Shown here one piece after another: positions 14,210 to 21,381 of a DNA stretch of 25,673 nt (its first letter is position 1; each line of letters opens with the position of its first letter). The stretch comes from a virus, in the IMG/VR virus record IMGVR_UViG_3300032308_000340, positions 1 through 25,673 of that record, one strand, 5' to 3'. The position numbers and the translations under genes are program-made. Below the pieces are notes generated by a model. The model was not told the origin of the DNA, did not search any database, and was given only the letters and a program-made list of their open reading frames with translations.

Positions 14210-14351
14210 GAGTATTAAGAATCCTCTTTAATGCGTTTAAACGGCGTTGTCTGGCTTTTTGTTCACGATTTACTCCACGGCTAAAGCCGAGGCGGTAAAA
14301 GAAATATGCTTCAATCAAAGCAATCAGTATTAGAATTAGTTTCATTGTCAT
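14202..14351 (-). CDS. Small membrane-anchored basic protein
   Basis: A 49-residue frame from ATG 14351, or 47 residues from the ATG two codons later (14345). MTMKLILILIALIEAYFFYR is a strong membrane helix, followed by a very basic tail (NREQKARQRRLNALKRILNT). It overlaps the zinc-ribbon gene upstream by 41 bases in another frame and the FmdB gene downstream by 8, so it is tightly packed in the minus operon. It contains a GTTTAAAC (14235). Function unknown; a membrane tether or toxin-like peptide are both possible. Confidence 0.6.
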   Translation of the reverse strand: MTMKLILILIALIEAYFFYRLGFSRGVNREQKARQRRLNALKRILNTRE

Positions 14352-14565
14352 CCACTGGTGTAGGTACGGTAACTAATGCGCCACAGTCAGCACACTTAGC
14401 ATCAGTAAACCATAGGCTAATCTCGTTATCTTCAAACATGCATCCAACTTGGAATACAAGATGCCCACAATTCAGGCAAACACTTGAAGGTATACCACGC
14501 AAGTTCACTTGGGCTGGCTTCGCTCGCCTCTTGACGAGTCTCGCTATTACACCCTTACGCTGCAC
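14311..14565 (-). CDS. Zinc-ribbon protein with CLNC and CADC pairs
   Basis: An 84-residue protein with Cys pairs at 30/33 (CLNCGHLVFQVGC) and 58/61 (CADCGALVTV), spaced as in four-cysteine zinc ribbons. The N-terminus is basic (MQRKGVIARLVKRRAKPAQV) and the end is acidic. It starts at GTG 14565 without a clear ribosome site, so a later start such as the GTG before NLRGIPSS is possible. It would be the first gene of the minus-strand set. Probably a nucleic-acid- or protein-binding accessory factor. Confidence 0.65.
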   Translation of the reverse strand: MQRKGVIARLVKRRAKPAQVNLRGIPSSVCLNCGHLVFQVGCMFEDNEISLWFTDAKCADCGALVTVPTPVDDNETNSNTDCFD

Positions 14566-14675
14566 GAACAGGAGTGTAGTAGTCGTTTAAACTACATGCT
14601 TGTAATTCGACTTCGGCGTGTCGCACAATAGAGCAGACTTTGTGCAGTAATCTCCTCTATTGAAAGGAAGTAAAT
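14566..14675. promoter_or_regulatory. Divergent intergenic control region with alternative hairpins
   Basis: This short gap separates the minus-strand set from the replication operon, so it should carry both promoters. It holds GTTTAAAC (14585-14592), an 8-bp inverted repeat CAATAGAG/CTCTATTG (14626-14633, 14655-14662) ending just before the AAAGGAAG ribosome site of 14676, and a competing repeat GCACA/TGTGC (14623-14627, 14641-14645). The two stems cannot form together. I see only weak promoter matches (TTGTAA at 14600, ACAATA at 14625). It may be an operator or leader switch. Confidence 0.45.
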
Positions 14676-15530
14676 ATGACACTCGAACAAGTAACAGGTA
14701 AGAATTATGTCAGCCACTCTGCCCTAAATACATGGCTCAGTTGTGGCTGGCAGTTCTACCTATCACGAATACAGCATGTTCCAGAACAACCATCTTACTG
14801 GTTAGCAGGTGGTAAGGCAGTACATGAGGCAACGGAAAACTATGACCGTTTGTACCATGGTATGCCTAATCAAGATGACTTCTCAGAAATTGCAGCATTT
14901 ACTAATTTTTGGGATGCCAACTTCAAGGGTGCCGATAACGGTATGCCTTGGCGTGCAGGTGGTCGTGCTACTAAAGCCAATCCAAATAAAGAGGATGCTG
15001 CTTGGTGGCTAGACAACGGACCAAAGATGATTAACTTTTGGACACAGTTTAGACAAGACAGTGGCTTCAATATGTATCAGTTACCTGATGGCAGTGAGGC
15101 TATTGAAACAGAACTTAATCAGGAAGTTGGGGGCGTACCTTTAAAGGCGTTCCTCGACCGACTAATGGTTGCACCGACTGGTGAGTTGATAGTAGTAGAC
15201 ATTAAGACAAGTTCTCGTGAACCTGCCTCACTAACTCAACTAGGTATCTACGCAATTCTTGTGGAGAAAACCTTTGGTGTTCGCCCATCTCTTGGCTCTT
15301 ACTTTATGGCTCGCACTGGGGAACTTACTGCTCCTCAATCATTAGACCGTTACACTGAGGCACGCCTTGGTTCATGGGCTAAAGGCTTTGAGTTAGCCAT
15401 AGAAAATAAAATCTTTATCCCACAAGTAAGCACCATGTGTGGTACTTGCTCTGTCAATGCTGCATGTTATGCAGTTGGCGGTAAAGACTCTCACCTCTAC
15501 CCTGAAATAACAATAGGAGAAAACAAATGA
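14676..15530 (+). CDS. RecB/Cas4-like PD-(D/E)XK exonuclease with Fe-S cysteines
   Basis: A 284-residue protein. SHSALNTWLSCGWQFYLSRI opens the fold with Cys23. GGKAVHEA holds the motif His50. LKAFLDRLMV gives Asp161. LIVVDIKTSS gives the Asp175-x-Lys177 catalytic pair, and a Gln at 188 fits the QxxxY motif. Three more cysteines (CGTCSVNAAC, 255/258/264) complete a four-Cys 4Fe-4S site as in Cas4 and AddB. The predicted activity is single-strand exonuclease, used in recombination, end processing or host DNA degradation. First gene of the replication operon. Confidence 0.85.
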   Translation: MTLEQVTGKNYVSHSALNTWLSCGWQFYLSRIQHVPEQPSYWLAGGKAVHEATENYDRLYHGMPNQDDFSEIAAFTNFWDANFKGADNGMPWRAGGRATKANPNKEDAAWWLDNGPKMINFWTQFRQDSGFNMYQLPDGSEAIETELNQEVGGVPLKAFLDRLMVAPTGELIVVDIKTSSREPASLTQLGIYAILVEKTFGVRPSLGSYFMARTGELTAPQSLDRYTEARLGSWAKGFELAIENKIFIPQVSTMCGTCSVNAACYAVGGKDSHLYPEITIGENK

Positions 15531-15943
15531 GCACTACCGAAGCAGCAATTCAAATTAACTTCAAGACAAAGCGTGATGGCATGTTGATTAACCTTCGTGC
15601 TAACGATGCGATTGAACTTGATGGTCTACTAGATGCACTATCACAACGCCTTGCTACATTGATTGACTTAGAAACAACAGTTGAATCAATGGCACAACCA
15701 TCAGCACCAACATCTCCAGCAGCAACTATTGCTGCAGCATTTCCAAATGCACAAGTAGTATCACAACCTCCAGTTGCAGGCTATAAGCCAGCAGGTGCAG
15801 GAGCACCACAGTGCACATGCGGTGCAGGACCAATGCGTTTGGTACCAGCAGGTATTGCAAAATCAACTGGTCGCCCATACAAGGGCTTCTATGCATGTCC
15901 ACAACCACAGGGTCAGGCTTGCCAAAACAAGGTACCTGCATAA
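15527..15943 (+). CDS. Zn-finger protein, possible ssDNA-binding
   Basis: A 138-residue protein coupled to the nuclease by an ATGA overlap. Residues 1-55 are a small mixed domain (IQINFKTKRDGMLINLRAND). A Pro/Ala/Thr-rich flexible linker follows (56-95). The end has four cysteines (96, 98, 124, 132) in an APQCTCGAGPMRLVPAG ... GRPYKGFYACPQPQGQACQN layout, like the C-terminal zinc knuckles of topoisomerases and some DNA-binding proteins. It probably works with the nuclease and helicase on single-stranded DNA. That is inference. Confidence 0.65.
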   Translation: MSTTEAAIQINFKTKRDGMLINLRANDAIELDGLLDALSQRLATLIDLETTVESMAQPSAPTSPAATIAAAFPNAQVVSQPPVAGYKPAGAGAPQCTCGAGPMRLVPAGIAKSTGRPYKGFYACPQPQGQACQNKVPA

Positions 15944-15946
15944 CCC

Positions 15947-16744
15947 ATGCGCCTACTCAGCCGTGCTATTAGAACAGCATCACAAGGTGGTGCCACGCTT
16001 CCTGTTGTGTGGCAATCACTTGCTGCTCAACAAATAGCAATCCGTTACGGCGAGGTAAGCATGATTGCTGGACCGCCAGGGGCAGGCAAGTCAACACTTG
16101 CTCTGTCCTTGGCAGTCCGTGCAAAAGTTCCTACTCTTTACATTTCAGCAGACACACACTCACATACGATGAGCCTTCGTCTACTTGCTTTGCTAACTGG
16201 CAAGCATCAGTCAGATGTTGAACCATTGATGGAAGCAGACAGAGATTGGGCAGCACAAATGCTCAAGCCTGCTGACCATATTATGTGGGAGTTTGATTCA
16301 TCCCCAACGCTTAAAGATATTGAAGATGCAGTCCTTGCATCTCGTGAGCGACTGGGCGAAGATGTGCGTTTAATTGTTTTAGATAACGCAGTGGATGTAA
16401 CGATGGACTCACAAGATGAGTGGGGTGGGTTGCGTACCTTGATGAAAGAACTCAAGTGGTGGGCTAGAGAAACTGGAGCAGCCGTTGTTGTGTGTCACCA
16501 CACCAGCGAAGGTATGCCTGGCAATCCATGTCCTCCACAAAAAGCACTACATGGAAAGGTGGCGCAGACCCCTTCGTTAATCCTTACCATACATAATCAG
16601 ATTTCTACAATGGGAGTCTGTGCTGTTAAGAACCGTTATGGTCCTGCTGATGCAACTGGTGGTACACCAGTGTGGTTGTCTTATGAACCAGCATCAATGC
16701 AAATCAATGATGTTATTTCGTACGAACCGATGCAGTTAGTTTAG
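15947..16744 (+). CDS. RecA/DnaB-like ATPase, probable replicative helicase
   Basis: A 265-residue protein with Walker A AGPPGAGKST (41-50), Walker B LIVLDN (142-147) and a VVVCHHTSE segment (180-187) typical of RecA-fold hexameric helicases. It lacks the DnaB N-terminal domain, so it resembles the short RepA/DnaB-like ATPases of phages. With the split primase downstream it would form the fork machinery. A RadA/recombinase-type ATPase is the alternative. The sequence after Walker A (TLYISADTHSHTMSLRLLAL) matches the helicase style. Confidence 0.8.
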   Translation: MRLLSRAIRTASQGGATLPVVWQSLAAQQIAIRYGEVSMIAGPPGAGKSTLALSLAVRAKVPTLYISADTHSHTMSLRLLALLTGKHQSDVEPLMEADRDWAAQMLKPADHIMWEFDSSPTLKDIEDAVLASRERLGEDVRLIVLDNAVDVTMDSQDEWGGLRTLMKELKWWARETGAAVVVCHHTSEGMPGNPCPPQKALHGKVAQTPSLILTIHNQISTMGVCAVKNRYGPADATGGTPVWLSYEPASMQINDVISYEPMQLV

Positions 16745-16752
16745 GAGAACAC

Positions 16753-17070
16753 ATGTGGGAACTTACAGTAGTTGAAAACGCTGGTGAAATACCAGTAGAT
16801 AAAGTCAAAGATGAGATTTCAGTTGAAACAAAACCTCTCCTCATAGACATCAAGGCTCAGTTAATGATTGCTAAGCCTAAGACACTTACATATACCGTTG
16901 GTTGGAGGGCAATTGTTTGGCAAAATAAAGAGACTGGTCAGTTCAAAGACCTATCCGAAGCAGAGTACAATCAATATATTACAAGCGGGTCTGTCAATCC
17001 CACAGGGGGAGATGGAAAAGATGGTAAACAAGATGAAGTTACCAGCGGAGATGAAGGAAGCACTGCTTGA
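16753..17070 (+). CDS. Hypothetical replication-operon protein
   Basis: A 105-residue protein with TTAGGAGA before the ATG. It starts MWELTVVENAGEIPVDKVKD and has a middle beta segment (TYTVGWRAIVWQNKETGQFK) and an acidic Gly/Asp-rich tail. The acidic tail resembles those of single-strand DNA-binding proteins or helicase loaders, but no core motif is visible. Its last 50 bases overlap the next gene. Function unknown. Confidence 0.65.
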   Translation: MWELTVVENAGEIPVDKVKDEISVETKPLLIDIKAQLMIAKPKTLTYTVGWRAIVWQNKETGQFKDLSEAEYNQYITSGSVNPTGGDGKDGKQDEVTSGDEGSTA

Positions 17071-17323
17071 AGAACTGCCTCAAGTAATTGAGCAGATGGA
17101 GGAAGTAGCCAAGAAGGTTTACGACCCCCATCAGATATGGCTAGAAGCCATGCAGTTTGCAGACTATGTAACGCAACTATCTACCCATCTTAAAGATGAC
17201 CACGGTAGAGATTGCATACTAGACATAGCAGAGCAGTTAACTAACATGTCCAACTCGTTTAAACAAATGGGAGAGAACGCACTACGGGTTCTTGATGAAG
17301 CAGAAGGGGAGCACAATGGCTAA
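17021..17323 (+). CDS. Helical hypothetical protein
   Basis: A 100-residue all-helical acidic protein. I chose ATG 17021 because AGGGGGA lies about 10 bases upstream; ATG 17012 is also possible, and earlier starts lie inside the preceding gene. It contains ALLEELPQVIEQMEEVAKKV and LKDDHGRDCILDIAEQLTNM. A GTTTAAAC lies at 17257. It overlaps the next gene by 8 bases. No family recognised. Confidence 0.65.
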   Translation: MVNKMKLPAEMKEALLEELPQVIEQMEEVAKKVYDPHQIWLEAMQFADYVTQLSTHLKDDHGRDCILDIAEQLTNMSNSFKQMGENALRVLDEAEGEHNG

Positions 17324-18047
17324 CAGTAATCAAGAAACATTATCTCTTGGTTGGTGCGACAACGGTATGGTGGATGGGAAGTTTGCCGAAGGTATTATGT
17401 ACACCACCGTGACCGCACCATCACACAAGATGGCAATTAACAACGCTATTCGTGTTCAAGGTAATCAGATTGGCAGACAACGCCAAGCGCTGATGGACAT
17501 GTGGTATGACAAAGTAAAGACAGACTGGTTGTTATGGGTTGACTCTGACATTGTGCTTACCGCTGATGTGCTTGGCATGTTATGGAAGATAGCCGATAAG
17601 AATACTAAGCCAGTTGTATGTGGCACTTACTTTATCTCCAAGCAAATGGAGTCATCGTTAATGCAACCTATGCCTGCTTTATTTCATGAAGTTAGTGAGT
17701 ATGAGATTAAATACCTACACCCACTACCTAAGGATGAAGTAGTAAAGGTTGACTGTGCTGGCTTAGGTCTTACCCTGATGCATCGCAGTGTTGTTCCTAA
17801 GTTGCGTGCCATCTCACCTGACTACTCAGTGTTTGCTGAGAAGGAAGGGCTAGGAGATAAGTATGTTGGCGAGGACATTGTGTTCTTCCGTAACCTAAAG
17901 AAGGCTGGCGTTGATGTGTATGCACACACTGGTGCAGTTGTTAAACACATGAAGCGGTTTGCCTATGACGAGAACTACTATGCGTTGTATTGGCAGGCTG
18001 CAGCAGCAGCAGAAAGGCAGACAAATGGCGACACAACAAGCGAGTAA
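17316..18047 (+). CDS. GT-A glycosyltransferase (family-2-like)
   Basis: A 243-residue protein; start at ATG 17316, chosen because GGGGAGC is just upstream. APSHKMAINNAIRVQG, then WLLWVDSDIVLTADVLGML with the DSD metal motif (76-78), VVCGTYF and DCAGLGLTLMHRSVV are the landmarks of a nucleotide-sugar GT-A fold. The end DKYVGEDIVFFRNLKKAGVD and HTGAVVKHMKRF fits as well. Targets could be phage DNA bases, virion protein or host wall sugars. None can be chosen from sequence. It sits in a DNA-metabolism operon, which slightly favours DNA. Overlaps the resolvase gene by 23 bases. Confidence 0.75.
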   Translation: MANSNQETLSLGWCDNGMVDGKFAEGIMYTTVTAPSHKMAINNAIRVQGNQIGRQRQALMDMWYDKVKTDWLLWVDSDIVLTADVLGMLWKIADKNTKPVVCGTYFISKQMESSLMQPMPALFHEVSEYEIKYLHPLPKDEVVKVDCAGLGLTLMHRSVVPKLRAISPDYSVFAEKEGLGDKYVGEDIVFFRNLKKAGVDVYAHTGAVVKHMKRFAYDENYYALYWQAAAAAERQTNGDTTSE

Positions 18048-18390
18048 CAAGCGCAGAGGTGCAGCCTTTGAGATTGACCTTGCTGATTGGTTAATGCAAC
18101 AAGGTTTAAACGCTCAACGATTACCTCGTGCAGGGCGTAACGACATTGGTGATGTATTTCTACCAGCAAACAACGACATCTATGTTATTGAAGCCAAGGC
18201 ACCACGGCGTGATGGCAAGGTAGACCTATCGGGTTGGTTGCGCGAGGCATACTTAGAGGCAGAGAACTACCGTAAATCTAAGAACATGAAGGTAGCACCT
18301 ACGCCATTGGTAATTATCAAGGCATCTAATAAAGGAATCGAGGATGCCTATGTTGTACAAAGGCTAGGTGACATCCTTGCAAAACTCTAA
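18025..18390 (+). CDS. Hjc-like Holliday-junction/PD-(D/E)XK nuclease
   Basis: A 121-residue protein from ATG 18025 with AAAGGCAG upstream. Basic start (NKRRGAAFEIDLADWLMQQG), then AGRNDIGDVFL (Asp43), and IYVIEAKAPRRDGKV with the Glu56-x-Lys58 pair: the catalytic layout of archaeal Hjc-type resolvases and related phage nucleases. It would cut branched DNA during replication or packaging. Early Glu16 fits the first acidic position. A generic VRR-NUC-like nuclease is the alternative. Confidence 0.75.
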   Translation: MATQQASNKRRGAAFEIDLADWLMQQGLNAQRLPRAGRNDIGDVFLPANNDIYVIEAKAPRRDGKVDLSGWLREAYLEAENYRKSKNMKVAPTPLVIIKASNKGIEDAYVVQRLGDILAKL

Positions 18391-18748
18391 GCACGACATA
18401 GTTAAAGTCCTTGAGCATTACGGTTTTGAGATACCGCATGGAAGGCGTGGGTGGTTTACGCTGCGCTGCGCTTTCCACGGTGATAGAGTTAAGTCTGCCC
18501 GTTTAAACATAGACAACGGTGGGTTTCGTTGCTTCGGATGTGAGATGGCTGGAGATGTGTATTCACTTATCATGAAGAAAGAAGGAGTGGGATTCAATGA
18601 GGCTAAGCAAATCGCAGAAGGAATTACTGGAGAAAGCAACGGAGAGTTACGCTCAAAACCTACAGGAAATAGTGCCGTATCTACAGAGCAGAGGTATCAC
18701 AGAACAGACAGCGACTATGTTTCGCCTCGGCTTCGTAAGAGAGCCTGA
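18368..18748 (+). CDS. Primase zinc-finger half
   Basis: A 126-residue protein. CAFHGD (34-39) and FRCFGCEMAGDVYSLIMK (53-70) form the C-H...C-C zinc site of DnaG primases. FNEAKQIAEG follows, as in the family. After about residue 90 the sequence loses family resemblance, whereas the DnaG-like continuation (SYAQNLQEIVPYLQSRGI) is found in the next, overlapping frame. GTG 18368 and TTG 18377 are both possible starts; the latter has AGGTGA at good spacing. It partners the TOPRIM gene, and the overlap of 152 bases is unusual. Confidence 0.75.
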   Translation: MTSLQNSKHDIVKVLEHYGFEIPHGRRGWFTLRCAFHGDRVKSARLNIDNGGFRCFGCEMAGDVYSLIMKKEGVGFNEAKQIAEGITGESNGELRSKPTGNSAVSTEQRYHRTDSDYVSPRLRKRA

Positions 18749-19214
18749 GATGGGGCATGAACCTTATGTTGGTAAGTTAGCAATCCCTTACCTCACACCC
18801 ACAGGAGTGATTGACATACGGTTTCGTAGTTTAAACAGTGATAGTGGTCCCAAGTATATGAGTAGACCAGGGGCTACGACTCACATCTATAACATCACTG
18901 CACTTAGTAATGACTCAGAGATACTTGCTATCTGTGAAGGTGAACTCGATACAGTGGTAGCAACACAAGCAGGGTTCAGCGCGGTTGGTTTGCCTGGGGC
19001 TAACAACTGGAAGTCCTTTTACAATCGTGTACTTGCTGACTGGTCAAAGGTTATCTTGCTATGTGATGGTGACAATGCAGGGCGTGAGATGGCTAAGCAT
19101 TTAAGTCGAGAACTAGACAATGTGTTTCCTGTGTTTATGCCTGAGGGTCAAGATGTTAATGATGTTTACTTAGCAGAAGGTGCTGACGGTTTACGAAAGC
19201 GAGCAGGCATCTAA
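18597..19214 (+). CDS. Primase TOPRIM half
   Basis: A 205-residue protein from ATG 18597, preceded by GAAGGAG with 9-base spacing, so independent translation is plausible. ELLEKATESYAQNLQEIVPY followed by LQSRGITEQTATMFRLGFV matches the start of the DnaG RNA-polymerase domain. AICEGELDTVVATQAG (Glu114) and ILLCDGDNAGREMA (Asp157, Asp159) are the TOPRIM motifs. There is no zinc finger in this chain and no C-terminal helicase-binding domain. It probably works with the preceding zinc-finger protein, or the two are joined by a +1 frameshift. Confidence 0.8.
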   Translation: MRLSKSQKELLEKATESYAQNLQEIVPYLQSRGITEQTATMFRLGFVREPEMGHEPYVGKLAIPYLTPTGVIDIRFRSLNSDSGPKYMSRPGATTHIYNITALSNDSEILAICEGELDTVVATQAGFSAVGLPGANNWKSFYNRVLADWSKVILLCDGDNAGREMAKHLSRELDNVFPVFMPEGQDVNDVYLAEGADGLRKRAGI

Positions 19215-19216
19215 AG

Positions 19217-19612
19217 ATGATGGTAAAGAACTCATCATTTGATTTAGACTTTGGCTACGGTCGTAAGGGTGAACAATTAGTTGAGGCTTTACTAACAGAA
19301 GGCAAGACAGTAGAAGTTAAGCGTGACCGTAAGTGGTGGGCAACTAACAACATTTATGTAGAGGTTGAGTGTTGGTTTAACAAGAGTAAATCGTGGGAGC
19401 CATCGGGTTTGATGGTTACTACTGCCGAGTATTGGGCGTTCGTACTTGAGCGCGGTGTTGTAATGGTACCAACAGACCATGTGCACTACGCAATCAGGGA
19501 GTTTGGTAAGGAAATTACTTGCGAGATACCACCGAACTGGAGTAAAGGCTTCCTAATTACTATCGAGGATTTACTAACAACAATGAAGGAACTTAAACAT
19601 GGAGAACAATAA
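19217..19612 (+). CDS. Probable small PD-(D/E)XK-like nuclease
   Basis: A 131-residue protein (ATG 19217, or 19220). The sequence FGYGRKGEQLVEALLTEGKT then VEVKRDRKWWATNNIYVEVE supplies Glu19, a Glu33-x-Lys35 pair and Glu49; GLMVTTAEYWAF follows. The layout resembles restriction-endonuclease-like folds seen in small phage genes of unknown role. It sits between the primase and the sigma-like gene and overlaps the latter by 14 bases. Fold assignment is moderate; biochemical role unknown. Confidence 0.5.
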   Translation: MMVKNSSFDLDFGYGRKGEQLVEALLTEGKTVEVKRDRKWWATNNIYVEVECWFNKSKSWEPSGLMVTTAEYWAFVLERGVVMVPTDHVHYAIREFGKEITCEIPPNWSKGFLITIEDLLTTMKELKHGEQ

Positions 19613-20249
19613 CGAATTGTTATGGGAAAGCGTATACAAAGTGGCACGCTACAGTGCAACACGATGTGTGCGTATCCATCGCAACCTCGTATCTGTTGAT
19701 GATGTATTCCAACACTTAAGCCTATGGGCAGTAGAACATTGGCATAAGATTGAGGAGTGGGAAGGGCAGGATTCTTTAGTGTTTAAACTGCGCCGAACAT
19801 TTAACAACGAGAGTCAGAAGTTTGCAGCCAAAGAGCGTGCGTATAAAACAAAGTCCATACCAAGCGATGCGTTCTACTATACACACGAGATACTTCAAGA
19901 GTTACTGCGTGATGTATGGAACTACGAGCAGTGGGTATCATCAGGTTCGCCAGCAGATGCAGAGTTTATTAGCAAGACAAGTAAACCTAATGAAGGCATG
20001 AACAGAGAAGCAATGTTGTCAGATGTAAGCGGCTCACTTGCCCGTTTAAACGAGCAGGACAGGGACTTGTTGCGGCGTAGGTTTGACGGTGGCGGTACTG
20101 ACTTCGATGTGCTTGCCGTTGAGTACAGTGCCAGCGAGGAAGCGTTGCGTAAGCGTGTCTCTCGTGCACTTACTAAGTTACAAGACAGACTAGGTGGGGA
20201 ACAACCTCAATGGAACAATCGTAGATACAGGAAACCCGATAATGATTAG
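19599..20249 (+). CDS. Sigma-factor-like or region-4 HTH protein
   Basis: A 216-residue protein. Residues about 145-198 (GSLARLNEQDRDLLRRRFDG, VLAVEYSASEEALRKRVSRA, LTKLQDRL) are a good match to sigma-70 region 4 with a helix-turn-helix. The N-terminal 80 residues (VDDVFQHLSLWAVEHWHKIE) recall region 2 weakly. It could be a phage sigma factor that redirects host RNA polymerase, or an HTH regulator. It contains two GTTTAAAC copies (19781, 20044). It might in principle recognise phage promoters. That is untested. Confidence 0.65.
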   Translation: MENNNELLWESVYKVARYSATRCVRIHRNLVSVDDVFQHLSLWAVEHWHKIEEWEGQDSLVFKLRRTFNNESQKFAAKERAYKTKSIPSDAFYYTHEILQELLRDVWNYEQWVSSGSPADAEFISKTSKPNEGMNREAMLSDVSGSLARLNEQDRDLLRRRFDGGGTDFDVLAVEYSASEEALRKRVSRALTKLQDRLGGEQPQWNNRRYRKPDND

Positions 20250-20403
20250 ACCTAAGTACCAACGCATGAAACCATGGAACTGGATAGGACTGCCGTTGTA
20301 TTACATTGGCATCTGTTTAAACGACATAGGGTATTATACTTACCTGGCTGGAGATAAAATAATTTGGTTTAAACGCAAACAGATTGGATACATTGACAAA
20401 TGA
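20242..20403 (+). CDS. Small basic/aromatic protein
   Basis: A 53-residue protein from ATG 20242 with CAGGAAA upstream. It is rich in Tyr/Trp/Ile and Lys (MIRPKYQRMKPWNWIGLPLY start; IIWFKRKQIGYIDK end), with one hydrophobic stretch that could touch a membrane. It overlaps the sigma-like gene by 8 bases and the kinase gene by 4 (ATGA). It carries two GTTTAAAC copies (20315, 20367) 52 bases apart. Function unknown. Confidence 0.6.
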   Translation: MIRPKYQRMKPWNWIGLPLYYIGICLNDIGYYTYLAGDKIIWFKRKQIGYIDK

Positions 20404-20933
20404 TTATTGGATTAAGTGGATACGCACAATCAGGTAAGGACACTGTTGCTGAACTGTTGTGTTTAAACTATGGGTTCAAGCGTATATCTTTTGCATTACC
20501 TATGCGTGATGCAATCTATACACTCAACCCTTATGTTGAAGGTGGCAATCGAGTTGTTGATTTAGTAGATGAGTATGGTTGGGATGTAGCCAAGGCTAAC
20601 CCTGAGGTGCGCCGTTTACTTCAAGTATTTGGTACTGAGGTAGGTCGCAATCTTTTTGGTGAAACCTTTTGGATTGACCAAGCGTTTAAACGAGCAGAAG
20701 AATACGAACGAGTAGTTTTTTCTGATGTGCGTTTTCCTAATGAAGCACATGCTATTCAAGCCAAAGGTGGTGATGTGTGGCGTATCAATAGACACAATCA
20801 CGCACCAGTTAACGCACACAAGAGCGAGCATGCAATGGATATGTTTATGTTTAAACATGTTATCTATAACGATGGCACGCTTAATGATTTATCTGATGAA
20901 GTGTTCATGCTTGCTAAACAACTAGGTTTGTAA
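20400..20933 (+). CDS. Deoxynucleoside monophosphate kinase (dNMP kinase-like)
   Basis: A 177-residue protein. The P-loop GLSGYAQSGKDTVAELL at 4-20, an FKRISFALPMRDAIY segment, and VVFSDVRFPNEAHAIQ match phage dNMP kinases (T4 gp1-like). It would phosphorylate dNMPs, including modified ones, for phage DNA synthesis. It is the last gene of the operon and is followed within 10 bases by an intrinsic terminator. Three GTTTAAAC copies lie in it (20461, 20684, 20849). Related nucleoside kinases are the alternative. Confidence 0.8.
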   Translation: MIIGLSGYAQSGKDTVAELLCLNYGFKRISFALPMRDAIYTLNPYVEGGNRVVDLVDEYGWDVAKANPEVRRLLQVFGTEVGRNLFGETFWIDQAFKRAEEYERVVFSDVRFPNEAHAIQAKGGDVWRINRHNHAPVNAHKSEHAMDMFMFKHVIYNDGTLNDLSDEVFMLAKQLGL

Positions 20934-20940
20934 AATGCAG

Positions 20941-20976
20941 AAGCCCCGCAAAGGACTGGAACCCTGCGGGGCTTTT
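20941..20976 (+). terminator. Terminator of the replication operon
   Basis: A perfect 10-bp stem (20941-20950 with 20965-20974) around a 14-base loop, followed by a short T-run (four T including the last two stem bases). It lies 7 bases after the kinase stop. The loop contains GGACTGGA, a sequence that also lies before several minus-strand start codons. A second imperfect stem (TGGGCA 20980-20985 with TGCCCA 21017-21022) follows, between the converging operons. Confidence 0.8.
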
Positions 20977-21036
20977 GTATGGGCACCTACTTTACGCTTC
21001 CCCTTCGTAAGGGAGATGCCCAATAACTTTACTGTA

Positions 21037-21381
21037 TCACATGCCGAACCCTCGTGGGTCGCTGACCTGTAAGTTCAATGCCTTTCGTGCTGCGTGTCTA
21101 CGGTAAGGGGTAGTGCCACCCCACACACCGCTGCGTTCGTGGACTAGACCCCACTCAAGGCACATCTCCATGACTGGACACTCGGCACACATGCGAGCAA
21201 AGATATTCTCCTCCTCAAGTGTGAACACATCCCTGTCGGGGTAAAACAATTCAACATCTAACCCCTTACATGCAGCGTTCTCGGTTAGTTCACGATTCCA
21301 TTGCAGTTTAAACGCTAGGTTATCCTTGCCTCGGTTGCGAACCTCTCGCTTTTCCATAACACGATGGTGTTTAATCTCCAT
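21037..21381 (-). CDS. whiB: WhiB-family Fe-S transcription regulator
   Basis: A 114-residue protein from ATG 21381 (TAATG overlap with the transglycosylase gene). Four cysteines at 38, 65, 68 and 74 (AACKG; FARMCAECPVMEMCLEW) give the WhiB C-C-x2-C-x5-C cluster ligands, and GVWGGTTP (85-92) is the WhiB G[VI]WGG turn. WhiB proteins occur in Actinobacteria and their phages and bind the housekeeping sigma factor. In phages they can shut down or redirect host genes. The presence supports an actinobacterial host. It is the last gene of its operon. Confidence 0.95.
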   Translation of the reverse strand: MEIKHHRVMEKREVRNRGKDNLAFKLQWNRELTENAACKGLDVELFYPDRDVFTLEEENIFARMCAECPVMEMCLEWGLVHERSGVWGGTTPYRRHAARKALNLQVSDPRGFGM

